Positions 23,690 through 35,759 of a stretch of DNA of 64,000 nt are shown here, one piece after another. Every line of letters starts with the position of its first letter. The stretch's first letter is position 1. Both the position numbers and the translations under genes were made by a program. The notes beneath the pieces are model-generated. The model saw only the letters and a program-made list of their open reading frames with translations, made no database searches and was not told the origin of the DNA. This stretch comes from Glandiceps talaboti (lineage: Eukaryota > Hemichordata > Enteropneusta > Spengelidae): assembly GCF_964340395.1 (NCBI RefSeq), contig NC_135566.1:272001-336000 (forward strand), written 5' to 3'.

Positions 23690-26235
23690 ACACATATTGC
23701 CTGGCCATGATGGCTATAGCACCCGTTCATTACACCTGAGGGACTGTGAGTTACCAGAATTACATGCTATTTCCCCAAGGCCTTTTCCATGAAATGGTAC
23801 TGTTTTCCCATCTGCCAACTTCATACAAATACCAGCATCTTCAAGTGTCGGCTGTCTTGAGGGAGGAATTCTGTCAAACATAGTCCTACTTATTATGGTA
23901 ATGTTCGCACCTAGTACCTGTACCCACCAGGAAACTAATAGCTGTGTCCTGAATACTGCTGGCAACATAAAGACCAATGTCTACTTCTGCAGCTTTTCTG
24001 GATATGGATGTACAGGCAGGCCTTCTTACTTCTGCCATACTTCGGCTTTCAAGCTTGGTAGTTCCCCGTTTTCCTGACTCATTTCATCAAAGTCTTTGTT
24101 TCTTTCTTTGGTTGTCTACACTCCTGTTGAACATGACCATTTTCTCCACAATACCAACATTTGATGCTCCCTCTCGGTCTATGTTCAATAGGTTGTAGGT
24201 ATTTCTTAGTCATATCACTGATCCCTGCCCATGCTTTCCATCATTTCACTTACAGGGTCTCTTCTACTATTGGGTGCTTCAGTAGGTGTGTGCAGTACAC
24301 TCCTGGTTGACCGGCCTCATTGTTTCTCAGCTAATAGGAAGGCCTCACATTCCATAGAATCTGTTAGTGTCTCATCAAGTGTCTTAGGCCTTGACTGTTC
24401 TATTCACCATCTGAAATCACTGCTGTCATAGCATCGATGAAGAAATCTCTAGCTAGGGCATCAGCGACAACACCTCAAGCTTGTGGGTAGGCTAGCCATG
24501 TAAGGCGTTTTACTGACTGGGCTAGTTCTGGTAAAGGTTCTCTTTTTTCTATAATCTCTTTTTCTATAACAATTACGGAGTTCAGTCTTGAATCGTTGTG
24601 ATTGTCATGTACCAAATCTATGACTGAGGGCTGACACTAAGGTTGGATAATCATAACACTTGGCCTCCTAGGTCACTTAAATCTGCCCGGGCTTCTCTGT
24701 GTAGGCTAGTAGCCAGGTACATCTCCTTTCCCAGGCTATCCCAACAATTTGAAGCTGCAACTATTTCACATTGTGCTCTATAGTCCTCCAATGAAGTACT
24801 GCCATCAAATGGCGTGGGTTTAACCAGTGGTCTCCCGACTTGTCCCCCCATAAAAGGTCCTGACACATTACCTCCAGTGAAATTAGTAACTTGGGGTTGT
24901 TCAGAACTTGTCTTTCTAAAGGCAGTACTGTCTCTGTGAATACTTGGAGTTTCGAAAAGTCTTTGAGGATCAGGCTTCACTTCAGAGTTGGGCTGTACTG
25001 TTGTCTCTGTTGTCTCTGTTGTCTCTGTGACCTTTACCTGGGGTCAATGGTTCACCACAGGGCCAACCAGACAGTAGGAACTGGAAAGTCCACATTTCTG
25101 TCAATCTCTCGTTGTTTCTATTGTCAACCTCTCGTTGTTTCATAGAAGTTGACAATGTGTGCTCCACAGGTTGTAAACGTTCCTCCAATTGTTGTGTTGC
25201 TTTCTTTTGGCATTGTTGTACTCTTTCAATGTTCTCTTCTAATATAGTTAAAAGTGTTTGTATCCCTCGCGTATACTGTTCAAAGTTCTGACTCATTTCG
25301 GAATGCATTTTAACTTGAAGTGCCTGTGTCTTCTCAAACTGGTTTGTTATCACTGATGTGAACTGGGTTAAATGCTCTGTAAGTGGGTTTACATCAAACC
25401 CTTCAGCAGCCTCAGTGCCTGATTTCAAAGCCATACCAATCTGGTCGGCATATCCATGACTTGGTTTGACGTCTATCTTAGGGTCACTCTGAACTTTATC
25501 ACCGTCCTCCATTATAAAATCAGGCTCAGTAATCATTAGCACATACAAGTCAAATGTCGCAAAGGGTGTCACTGGAAAGAGTTCAGTATAAAGTAAGCTT
25601 TATCTTCATATCAGTATGCTGTCAATCCACTTCTGACACCATTGTAACGATTGACAGAGGTTGGACAGCATACATAATTAAATCTGGGGAACTTTGGGCA
25701 GCCGGGAAAAGCAAAGGAGAAGGGGGAAATAAGCACAGGCACAAACACATGTTTTGGATCCAGTAAGGGGTACAATTTATTACTAAATTCTAAACTAAGA
25801 AAATAAATAAAAACATGTACCAGCACCCTCTCATACATATGTACGTAAATACAGGCAGAGCTGTTAACAAGAGTGACCTTGAGAGGGCAATGGTCAAAAA
25901 CAAATATAACTAAAAAATTACTACAATAGGACTAAAGTCCCCCTGGATAAAAAGCAAACAATGGCAAGACGAACAAATGTAAATACAAAAGAGGCAATAA
26001 ATTCTGTAAATGTTGGTGGAAGTAAATGTACATGACAAGAAATGCAGCAAAATGTAAACAACTACAGTACAAATGTAACTGTGTCTAAAAATAAACTGGT
26101 AAATTACTAAACAGCAAAAAAATCAATAATAAGCTTGTTAAATTACAATAATTTGCCTGCATGAAGGAAAGGCCATGCTAAAAGGCAACTAAGACTACTA
26201 AAATAAAACAAACTAACTAACTAACTAAGCAAATA
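23690..26235 (-). mobile_element. Ty3/Gypsy LTR retrotransposon fossil, 5' part
   Basis: Read on the minus strand: a probable 5' LTR (from roughly 26235 to about 25643), a primer-binding region (TGGTGTCAGAAGTGG, near 25625-25640), a gag-like region (about 25572-24100) with one CCHC zinc knuckle (CWYCGENGHVQQEC, near 24130-24170), and part of an aspartic protease (about 23977-23714). The rest of the pol region and the second LTR are not present. The element is broken, with several breaks, and looks moderately old. Its left edge coincides with the border of duplicated block 1, and its LTR abuts the DIRS-like fossil. The outer LTR limit is uncertain. Confidence 0.72.
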
Positions 26236-28760
26236 CTCCCCATTCCTACCGAAAAGCAAAAGGGTGGGAGGGTGGGAACAAAATGGCAAGGACTAGCGAT
26301 GGATGTTGCAAGCAGCAAAGCAAAGGCTGGAATAAACAATATTTGAAAACGATGCTATCGACATGAAAATGCCAAGAAATCTTGCCGAGTAAGATGACGT
26401 GAAGGCTGAAACCCCTTAGCTGATGTTGGTAGGACATTAGAACGCCGTAACAAACCAAAGAACATGGTAAGACAGACAGCCAGAAAACCTTGTCTGCAGA
26501 TGAAGTCAAATCAAGCTGAGAGAGAATACCAAGGAGGAGGTCTGGTGTAATAGGCAATTTGCATTTGACCACATTACCCTTGACCCTTGCTATACCTTTC
26601 AGTAAAGAGTCCAGCGTGAAGTTACCTGACAGTGGGTTGGGAAGGCCACACTCTGTATGAAGTAGACAAATGATATTAAGGTACTGTTTAATAGAGCTGA
26701 CTGAGAGATGCCGAGCGAGAAAGGCTGCATACCGACAAACAACAACAGGACTGACTGGAACAGGGTTGTAGCCAAACTGGATACAGAACTCAATGAAAGC
26801 TTTACGATGGGTCTTGTAAATTGTCCTGGTGGACGTTGCAAAGGTATGCCCTCTGAAGAAGGCTACTTCCAGGTCAAGTGCTCTTTCCAGCTGGTTAATG
26901 CATGGATCTGAGGGAGAAGAGAGATAAGGGCTGCCTGAGACATGTGACATGGAAAGGAGGAAACAAAGTTCCCAACAGCATGGTATGGGCTATCTTTACC
27001 TCACAAGGGCATCCAGTCGTTGGAGCTGACCAGGCTGGTGCAGTCTGGAATTGGCATCAGGTATGTCATTAAATTTCCCAGGAATATGGAAAGCATGAAT
27101 ATTAAAGTTGACAGAGACAGAAAGCCATAATAGTTCACAAAGTGCTTCCATTACAAGGGGGTTATGTGATGTGCCTTTGTTGACAATTGCCATGCCAACT
27201 TGGCTGTCTGTGTGAATGTGAACAGTACAATTCTGCCAAAGTGGAGACCATCTGTGTGCTGTGAGAACTACGGAGAGAAGTTCTTTGTGGTTAATGTGGA
27301 GGGGTTGGGTGGATGGCCAATCACAGTGCCATGAAGTATACAGCCAGTCTCCCTTATAGTGAACCCCAGATGCATATGAACGTCTGTAATTGGACTTGGG
27401 TCAATAAACTTGTGTGTGCCATTGAATGTGTCAAGGTAGTTTAGCCACAACTGGATATCAAGCATAAAGTCTCTAGAAAGCATTAACTTATGGCTAGGTT
27501 TGCGCAGGGCATTAAGGCTGTTGAGGATGTGGCAAAGGAAAGTTCTACCTCCTTTAACTACTCTACATGCCCAAGCAAGCTTGCCTGCTAGGCCCTCAAG
27601 CTGCCGGCGACTAGCGCGTTTCCGCTGGGAAAATTGCAAAAGCAAAGTATGAATTTCAGCAAGTTTCTCTTGTGGTAATTGTAGGGTCAGCTGAAGGGTC
27701 TCAATCTCAATGCCTAAGAATGTAAGCTTTTGGGAGGGTCCCACCACCTTGTCCCAAGCAATGCTGAACCCCAACCTATGAAGAAGGCGAATAAGCATGT
27801 TGAGTGCTGTCTGGCAAGACTGGTAATCAGGGGCAATAATTAGAAAATCATCAAGATATACAACAATGGCATTACATCCTCTACGGGCCATCATGCGACG
27901 GACACTCTTGGTCAGCCTATGAAAAATACTTGGTGCAAGCTTTGCCCAAAAGGAAGAAGTTTGTCAATAAGGTAGGTCGTTTTGTCCTGGCCCTTGAAAT
28001 GCCAGGATAAGCGTGTAGCATTATAATCATCTGGATGCAGGGGAACAGAATGGTGAGCAGACTTTAAATCAACTTTGGCCAAAAAATCCCCATGCTTAAT
28101 CAAGTTTGTGGCATCATCAATGGTCTGATAACGGAAATGATCGTTAGTGGCATAGTCATTGACTGCCCTACCTTCTGGTTGACTGCAATCATGTATAAGG
28201 CGGATTTTGTTAGAATTAGGCTTAGGAATGGCACCGAGTGCACTGACAATGGTTGGCCTATGGGGGGACATAGCATAGTTTCCCTCTGCAATCTCTGCAA
28301 GGATCTGAGCTTCCACATGGTCCCTTGCTTCACCAGTAGCTGATTTATAATTTCCCACATGTGTGGGTTTCAATACAACCTTTTCATCAGTAATGTGGAA
28401 ACCATTATGGATACCATCCATAATGAAATCCCTGTCCGGGTCATTTTGTAACTCATCAAGCCAAACAGAATAATTAAGTGGTGAAGCTATAGGTGATGCA
28501 GTGGTGGAAGGCAAAGATCCTTGATTATCTAGATTTTTGGGGTGAATGGTGTTGGGTAGGAACCATGTTCACTTTTAGGATGGGGTTTCCTACAATCGAG
28601 GCACACATGGGCGTAATTACATGACTGAAAATTGCAATTTCCCCTATTATATCGCAAACAAATTGGTTTACCTGACGGGGTATCTATGGGGGCAGCTGGG
28701 CGATTGAAGGCCTGGGGAGAGGATGACTTGGTATAAGATGATTTCTCCCTTAGGGGTCTC
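26236..28760 (-). mobile_element. DIRS/Ngaro-like tyrosine-recombinase retrotransposon fossil
   Basis: On the minus strand the parts appear in order: a gag-type Cys/His cluster (near 28590-28680), a reverse transcriptase with a YLDD palm motif (about 28514-27300), an RNase H-like region (about 27300-27000), and a tyrosine-recombinase N-terminal domain (about 26950-26250). No methyltransferase region is seen between RNase H and recombinase, which favours Ngaro over classical DIRS1. It is broken, with a handful of breaks, and of middling age. Split terminal repeats typical of the family were not identified. Confidence 0.75.
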
Positions 28761-29210
28761 CCCTAGAAGCCCTGGAGGATTTTTACTCTTAAAGCCAATT
28801 TTCAGGCTATTAACAGACACTTTCAGACAATAATTTGCAAGCTTTAAAAGACAGCTCTAACAATTGTACAAAGCAACTACACATGGTTGTAACATTTTTG
28901 AAATAAAGTTTCATATCATCTTGACAGTAAGAGGTGGAGGGAAGAACTTTGATTTGAAGCTTGGACATGTCTACCCCTTATGGGGGGTCCTAGGGGGTCT
29001 CCCCTAGAAGCTTCTGAAGGTTTTTTTACCAGTTTTGGTGAATCTTATTGTTGGTTTAACGAATGAGTGGCCTCTGGGGCGATGGAGTCCAAGGGGTCCC
29101 CCCCGGCAGATCTGTAGTTTTTGTTTCTATTTAGGCAATTTTTAGGTTATTCATAGCCTCTGAGATATATATTGCCAAGCTTCGAAAAGCTAAAGTAAAT
29201 ATAACTTTTT
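28740..29210. repeat. Degenerate direct repeats
   Basis: Blocks with GGGGTCTCCCCTAGAAGC and a following TTTCAGGCTATTAACAG-like stretch recur two or three times (near 28755, 28995 and 29090) with much divergence. From 29210 to 30000 I see only AT-rich DNA, with a poly-C and poly-T patch near 29860-30000. Confidence 0.5.
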
Positions 29211-30007
29211 AAAATAGGTTTTCCATGTTATAAAAGTAGGCCTGTAACATTGGTATAGGGGCATTGATATTGCATGTATAGTAAAGTTACTGATGTGTTA
29301 GAGCACTTTAGGAGGTCATACCTAGTGTACAATAGAAACTTGAATTTGAGTTGTGGTGTCGACAGATGTAGTGTCCGAAATAGGAAGTTAATTCATCCCT
29401 TCTGACAAATTCATCCCTTCTGACAAATTCATACTGAAGAGACTAGAACAATTTAGATTAAGTTCTTTCATAAACTATCTAATAGTATGAAGATTACGAT
29501 AACAAAACCTTCAAGTTCACTTTTGCCCCAAAGTGCAAGATAAGTGAAGCACTGATTGTGAAACAGCCAAACACTTGCATGGCATGTTCTGTAACTAGTG
29601 TGGTAGCTAGGTAATACATGTATTATATGTATAATTTTATGTATAGTTATGTTTGAACCCTTACATGAAGTAATATTCAAACAATTTATGAAAGAAACAG
29701 AGACAAGAACAAATATATATATGTACCACAGGCTAACGAAACTGACTGGTCCCTGACATGTGTTTGAAACTGTTTGTCATGATTTGACAAGTGTCCTGGT
29801 TGGAGAGGTACAAGCAGGTTGAACAGTATACTCGAACCTGTGCATCATTTCCCTGCCTAGACATTTTTTTTCTAGCAGCAGTGGTCCATCTTTTTTTTTC
29901 ATTACCCACTCATATCCGGATTTTTTTTCAAGCAAATCCATTTGGCATCTTTTTTCCCCCGAAATCTTCCAAGCCCCCCCCCCCCCCGATATCAAATGGT
30001 CCACCCC

Positions 30008-30223
30008 TTATGTATTGCATGGCGAGTTCTAACATCAAATATAAGTTAGTGCAAAGGTTAGTGCTTGTAATGACAGGGACTTCATCAAACATTAAAAAGT
30101 TTGTCCTCTTCAGGGGATGGCGATTAATCATTACGATAACGATGACGTCATCGAGTATCAAATACAAGTGTACCCTCTATCAGATGATGATTATGATAAT
30201 TATCATTATGATAATGACCATAA
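30008..30223. repeat. Copy of the 15393-15610 segment
   Basis: Same orientation as the copy in the phospholipase intron. No phospholipase exon is present on either side, so if this marks the second duplication unit the gene itself has been lost. Confidence 0.8.
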
Positions 30224-30464
30224 GGGACCGGTCAGTTGAAGAAGCGATGCAGGTATGTAATCCAATCCCGCCACTCATAGTGTGGATGACCAGTAGTACT
30301 GTTCTTAATAAATTTGGCAATGTTTGGATTGCAAGACTGATTGACTGTGGATGCTAGCTCCTGTACAGTATCAATATCGGACCTTCTATATTTCTGTTTT
30401 ATAAGACCATGGCAAAGAAACCATCAACAGTGCATCTGGTGTGTCCACTCATCATGAAATTTAA

Positions 30465-31771
30465 TTAAATTGAGTTGTAAAGTCCTGTCATTACTCTCCA
30501 CGCTAAGTATGCAATGACAGTCTTATTTTTGTTCTGACCACTGCAATTATCAGCATGCATAGAGCAGCTTTGTTTGCCAAAGCTGTACTGTTCAAAGTGA
30601 TGGCGAAGACAGGATACAACAATGTTAGGACCATGACTTTTTGTGCCATTTTCACCTATGGTTTCCTGTTCACTGATTAGATAGTTAACTTGCCGTGGCA
30701 CACCCTCACTACATATGCCAAACAACTGAACTTTTAATGGTGTTTTAAAAAGCATAGGCCTAATCTGCCTAACTCTATGAGGGAGAAAGACATTTTAGGC
30801 AAAATCAAAAGTGTAATTAACTGAAATTAAATCATTTACATGGTTCAATTGGCAAATCATACTCAATTGGTAAATCATAATCTATCAGTTCTTCTTTAGC
30901 TGCGTTGATACATTCTCTTTAGTAGGCTCTGCCTGATTTAGCTTCATTGATGTGTGTAGTGTTGTCAGGTCACAGCATGCATTCAACCTTTCTTCATCAG
31001 TGCGTGCATGGAACTTTTTTTCTCGAAAGTCCTCACATCTCTGACAAACATCAGATGTTGGATTTGCAAATTGCACATGAGGACAAATCTGATGCCATAC
31101 AAGTAGAAAGCTGTCATATCCAAATGGTCTCAGCTGGGCTTCATCACAAGCTGTACAGTACAGGCCATGCATTGTTTTATAATTTTCAGATGCTGTAAAA
31201 TGCACTGGTGGTTTGTTATCTGTACCTCTTGGGGCTGCTGGCTGTGGAAGTCCATGGTCTTCAGCAAACCGAAGAATAAATTCAACACAGTGTTTAACTT
31301 GTTCGTAATGTTAAGGCATGCTTTGGATGTTTACCAGTGTTTCCATGAATGCGTGGGACTGGACCATTTTGTCTCATATGTGCTTTTATGGTCTTCAAAT
31401 ACTTCTAAGTAATGTTGTGTAAAAACAAAAATGCTTCTTTACAAACTTCCCTATCGTATGCATACTTGTGTCGTATTCTTTTCTTGGCTGCATCTGAGTC
31501 GCCATCCCATGACTTTGGATCAAACCCAAGGACAAGTAATTTAGTTACCCATTATCATGGCATCTTTGACTTCACGGTTGAAATCAAGTATTGAAAGTCT
31601 AATAGCAGTTATTTCATCAACATCGAAGTTTTTGAGACAGTTAGTACTGCAACAACCATTTCTGACTTAGCTCCAACTTCCTTACGATCGCTAGTACTAC
31701 AAGAGTATAGATCTGACTCGTTTTCACCACCACTAATTGATCGTTCGCTTGACAATTGTTCTGAGACATGC
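30465..31771 (-). pseudogene. Decayed DDE-transposase-like gene (HADNCSGQNKN family)
   Basis: Two clear pieces remain on the minus strand. The upstream piece (about 31320-30885) carries LPQPAAPRG, a C..C motif (YCTACDEA) and VCQRCEDFREKK. The downstream piece (about 30755-30465) carries CSMHADNCSGQNKNKTVIAY and LAWRVMTG. I know this arrangement from large families of uncharacterised animal repeat proteins with an RNase H-like fold (I believe the domain Pfam calls DUF7869), which behave as transposase relatives. Stop codons and frame changes separate the pieces and the C-terminal part is absent. An acidic Ser-rich N-terminal stretch near 31771-31650 may belong to it. It ends within 10 bp of duplicated block 3, copy 2. 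Confidence 0.6.
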
Positions 31772-31777
31772 TCAATT

Positions 31778-33364
31778 TATATGAAAAATATGACCCCCTC
31801 CCCTCAAAAAAACAACAACTCTAAAATCCCACTTGTAACTAGTGAAGTCTCATATATAGTGCAGCATTTGATAATGTCAAAGATATGAGGAAAATTATAC
31901 TTTTGCTAGGGTAACCCACCAGGGATCAGGTGGAACAGAGCCAGATGCAATCATATCCTTATTCCCATAATAGATAAAACGACAAATTTCGCCAAAAGTC
32001 GAATCTAACGCTTTTATATTTTCTGCATCGAAATCCCGATCCCAATCTCCATTTGGTTGTCTGGGCGCATATAGCCTCTTCGAGCGGGTGTCCAAGTCTT
32101 TAAAGAAATGGAAAGCAAAATGGCCTTTCTGCCATTCATATTTACCGTAATATATTGTTTGTATGTCAACGTCAGGTGGTGTCAGACCATTATTTTCTAT
32201 GTGAATAAGATGAGGATATTTCTCCGCTAAATTGTGATGTGTAGATACCGAATTACAAGCCCAACAACGGCTTCTATAAGTTCGATAACTTTCATAGAAT
32301 AATGTAAGAAAGGGAGACTTTGAATTAGCTAAAATGGCACCATTATTTAGTAAGTAAGGACTCTCGCGACCAGCAACGTATTCATACTTCCGAAGTGGTT
32401 CCAAGGGATTCACGACCAGAACGTCTAGATCGAAGTAAACACCTCCATCCTCGAGGAGAACTCGAAGTCTTGCTATGTCGACTTGGTGTTGTGGCCATTT
32501 TGGATTCAATTTGTGACCAAATATTTCGGTTGGAGCCTCCATATACTTGATTTCCAGTTGTGGAATTAGTTTAACAAGGTCCCAGAGTTCGCCTTCAGGC
32601 TCACAGTCTGTGTGAAAAAGAATTATGTCGGGTTTCACTATTTTGTACACACTAGCCATGCTCAGCATGTTCATGAAACTGAAGGGACGACAGTGAAGCC
32701 ACACATAGTGAACTATATTTGGAACAACATAGTGGTCACTTGGCTGAAGTGTTCCATTCATCATACCGGTACCTCCGAGCAGTATGTTGTCTAAACCAAG
32801 TCGAGCTAACACTTTCCTGTAATGGTAGTCAAGATTCCATTGATAGAAAATAAAATATACACCAATAGAAAGTAATATCAGTGAAGCAAAACATTTGTGA
32901 TGGTAGGTTTGCATCGTTTTACCTGTCAAAAAAGAAGAAGAGAAAATGCGAATTGTATAGTTTATAGGTAATGATTACATGTAAGACCAAACTGGTTGTA
33001 TATTTATCATTGTGAATATTTGTCTATATATGATTCTTGACATTGCAAGGGTAACACTGAGATCTGAGAAATCCCACTGGAGAGTACATTATTTTAATGT
33101 TAAATTGGAAAACCTGAAATTGGTAACACCGAGATCTGAGACATCACACTGGCTAGTAAATTATTTAATGAGAAATTGGAAAAACCTGTTACAACTCACA
33201 TTACAAGAGCGGAAACCGAGCTTTCGGCCAACTAATTACGCTAGTTTGTTAAATATATGGCCATATTGATGTATGTGATAGTTGCCACATGTTGATATAA
33301 GCTTGGAATTGAGGTTAGTTTATTTGCACTCACAGTGGGGTGACGTTTTTGACAATTTCCATTA
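31778..33364 (-). repeat. Segmental duplication block 3, copy 2 (first part)
   Basis: Matches 18578-20067. Similarity stops abruptly at CCATTA (33359-33364) and resumes at 42811. Copy 2 also has a private local duplication of about 72 bp (about 33050-33121 and 33122-33190) in the 5' flank of the gene. Confidence 0.92.
31895..32914 (-). CDS. GT32-type glycosyltransferase with DXD motif, copy 2
   Basis: Intact frame of 339 residues, co-linear with the copy at 18691-19710. The start is the ATG of MQTYHHKCF; the frame runs a few codons further upstream only through a likely splice acceptor (TTTTTTGACAG). One N-terminal membrane anchor, then VPNIVHYVWLH, EDGGVYFDLDVL (metal-binding DLD) and LLNNGAILANSKSPF, all conserved. 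Most differences from copy 1 lie in the N-terminal stem (YQWNLDYHYRKV against YVCSFDIYYKEK), while the catalytic part differs at only about 15 positions, so selection seems to have kept the enzyme. The 5' flank is interrupted about 450 bp upstream of the ATG by a large insertion, which may have changed its expression. Predicted Golgi type II enzyme; donor and acceptor unknown. Confidence 0.9.
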   Translation of the reverse strand: MQTYHHKCFASLILLSIGVYFIFYQWNLDYHYRKVLARLGLDNILLGGTGMMNGTLQPSDHYVVPNIVHYVWLHCRPFSFMNMLSMASVYKIVKPDIILFHTDCEPEGELWDLVKLIPQLEIKYMEAPTEIFGHKLNPKWPQHQVDIARLRVLLEDGGVYFDLDVLVVNPLEPLRKYEYVAGRESPYLLNNGAILANSKSPFLTLFYESYRTYRSRCWACNSVSTHHNLAEKYPHLIHIENNGLTPPDVDIQTIYYGKYEWQKGHFAFHFFKDLDTRSKRLYAPRQPNGDWDRDFDAENIKALDSTFGEICRFIYYGNKDMIASGSVPPDPWWVTLAKV

Positions 33365-33479
33365 GGGTGACCTTTTCTTTCTCATCTCCAGTGGAATAGT
33401 CAGGCGGGGCGGGTGGGCGAAATAAAAAAAGGGGGGGGGGGCAAGAAAAAAATCTATATTTTTTCAGTTCTATTCTCTG

Positions 33480-34992
33480 TCCTTTCTGTCCTGTTAGTCT
33501 CTCTACAACTTCTTTTCTTATTGAATCCTTGTTACAGGTCTCTTTCCTTCATGTTAGCAAGGTTGACAAGTTCGTAGAACAACTTTGTAAGAAGATGAAT
33601 ACTTATCATCCTGATGTGTGTATATCTGTAGCCATGAACTATTGTGTGATTTTATCAGGAGTACTAATACATTCGTCCTATTAATCAAAGTGGCATTGAC
33701 ATAGCTAACAATTTTTTTCAAGTTATCCAATTTGAACTTCAGTATGTAACTTTTTGAAACACGTGCATGATTGTCATCAGTGTGCTAGAGGAATTTTCAT
33801 TTATATAAATCATTACTTCTATGAAACATTTTTCTTCAGTGTGAACTTGTCAAAATAATCAGATACAGCCATTCGCATAAATGCGTTCAGGTTTTATGGT
33901 CAAACACGTTTGAAAATAGCCACATTCAAACAAGTAACATCAACAAAAACAGAGATAAGTATACCATCTATCCACAATGGGTTGGCGCAACCATGCAGAC
34001 TCATACTGTAAACAGTGAGCGGGAAATTCAAACAACGCGACCCATACACAGTACACGTACAAAATGTAACTTTAATAGTTAGCAAACTTGATTGCCTTGA
34101 ATACTCATTCAAATGTAATTCATCATTTATACAGAGAAAAATGCATGATGTTGTAGTACTGTCCTAAGTTTCATCACATGAAATGATCAATTTTGACGAC
34201 ATACACGTTAGGGGGAACCATGCTATGAGATCGAGAGAGCATTCCTTACATGCAAAACCATATGTGGAAAGTTGGGAACATAAAAATACTTTGAAAATTC
34301 GATGGGATGGGGGAGAGATTTAAAAAGTATTTTGAAGCCATCACTGGGTTGCTACATGTTGTACTAACTATGTTGAGAGGACGTTAGTCAATCTCGACAG
34401 AGTTTAGATCATGAAAACACCCAGGTTTAGATCAATCCTACGTCAATAAGCGAACAGCTAGCCTGTCTGCGGCCCGTCTAGCTTTCCAGTCGGAACTGTT
34501 ATACACAAAGCAGCCGCTAAACCTAGCTAGTAGACAGGCCACGTGTCCTCGCCAACAGTTCATGAATTTGATCCCATATAAACCCCATACAATCAACACA
34601 AAAACGGACGTGACCGCCGCAAACCTCCATGGGCATTTGCAGTACATCATGTACGTGTACATTGTGTATGTTGTTTTGTCAACACCGTCACTTACACAAC
34701 AACATCGAGGTTGAACGCCAGATTGATTCTTATGCAATAGACTCTGTAGAAAATTTGGATTTCATGAGAGTGTGTATTACCGTAAGTTTGAGTAACATCA
34801 TAACAGGAGTTACATGTGGAAAACTTCGTAAACTGACGACAATGGCACTGCCTTACACTCAGTTCTTCGTATGAGAGCGACTCATCGCCTTTTGCGCTGG
34901 AAATATTCTTATCGCGTACATGTTGAAATCCACACGTCCACTTACAAATTGTAGCATTGACAACATCACAATACATGTGTTGCCCACCACGG

Positions 34993-35028
<36 letters not shown>

Positions 35029-35040
35029 CTGTATATATAT
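33480..35040. other. Interior of the 9.4 kb insertion, left part, nothing recognised
   Basis: No gene can be supported. A minus-strand open frame at 34438-34737 has one hydrophobic segment (FAAVTSVFVLIVWGLYG) but no recognisable family and no supporting splice structure. A (CA)n and TA-rich microsatellite lies at about 34990-35040. Confidence 0.4.
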
Positions 35041-35044
35041 AGAG

Positions 35045-35114
35045 AGAGTGTCTGATGATCGCAATATGCGTGAAACTCCGAGTTACACCCAAGAAAGAGT
35101 TCCAGTACTACCAA

Positions 35115-35190
<76 letters not shown>

Positions 35191-35326
35191 TAACTCGGTG
35201 AGTATCAATCTGCTATAAGACAGTGCTCTATACCGCAGTGGCAGAGCGTAATAGTTTTGGTAGTACTGGAACTCTTTCTTGGGTGTAACTCGGAGTTTCA
35301 CGCATATTGCGATCATCAGACACTCT
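35045..35326. mobile_element. Foldback element with perfect 76-nt inverted arms around a (TA)n core
   Basis: The arm 35045-35120 (AGAGTGTCTGATGATCGCAA at its outer end) is matched base for base in reverse complement by 35251-35326. The loop holds a (TA)n run (about 35119-35188) and about 60 bp of unique sequence. There is no coding capacity. Perfect arms suggest recent formation or gene conversion. TA-rich flanks (CTGTATATATA on both sides) hide any target-site duplication. Confidence 0.85.
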
Positions 35327-35522
35327 GAGGCCTACTCTCTGGGTGTGCTGTATATATAGAGTGTAGACAATAGAAATACCATCACTATTGTCTGTGTCGG
35401 TGGGTAGGTGTTGTATGTGTGGAGGTGTTGGTTGTTATTGTGTGGGTTATTGGGTGCGGACAAGTAAGTGTTGGCGGGTTGTTCCATGTTGGGCTTTGAT
35501 GTTCCGTTAGTTAACGGGTTTA

Positions 35523-35575
35523 CAATGCTTTGAATCGAAGAATGAACGATGAACTACTGTAACATATTGATACAT
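35523..35575 (+). repeat. Left terminal inverted repeat of the Tc1/mariner-type element
   Basis: 53 bp starting directly after TA at 35521-35522. Three positions differ from the right repeat. Confidence 0.9.
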
Positions 35576-35759
35576 CACCTAAGTAGGTCTGTGTCTTTGT
35601 ACAAAATTTGGTAGGGTCAGATCAAAGACGTGCCGCAATAGTGCGCGTAAGTACAACTGATAACTTCAAACATACTAGTAACAAATTTCAAATTTGGCGC
35701 CTCTTACAGTTATCGAGGTTGCCGTTGTTAGACACCACTTTGTACGTCTAGCTGTGACG

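Noticed and set aside
34438-34737. A 99-codon open frame with a single membrane-like segment
   Set aside because: No family match, no splice structure and composition typical of chance frames; could only be revived by transcript evidence.
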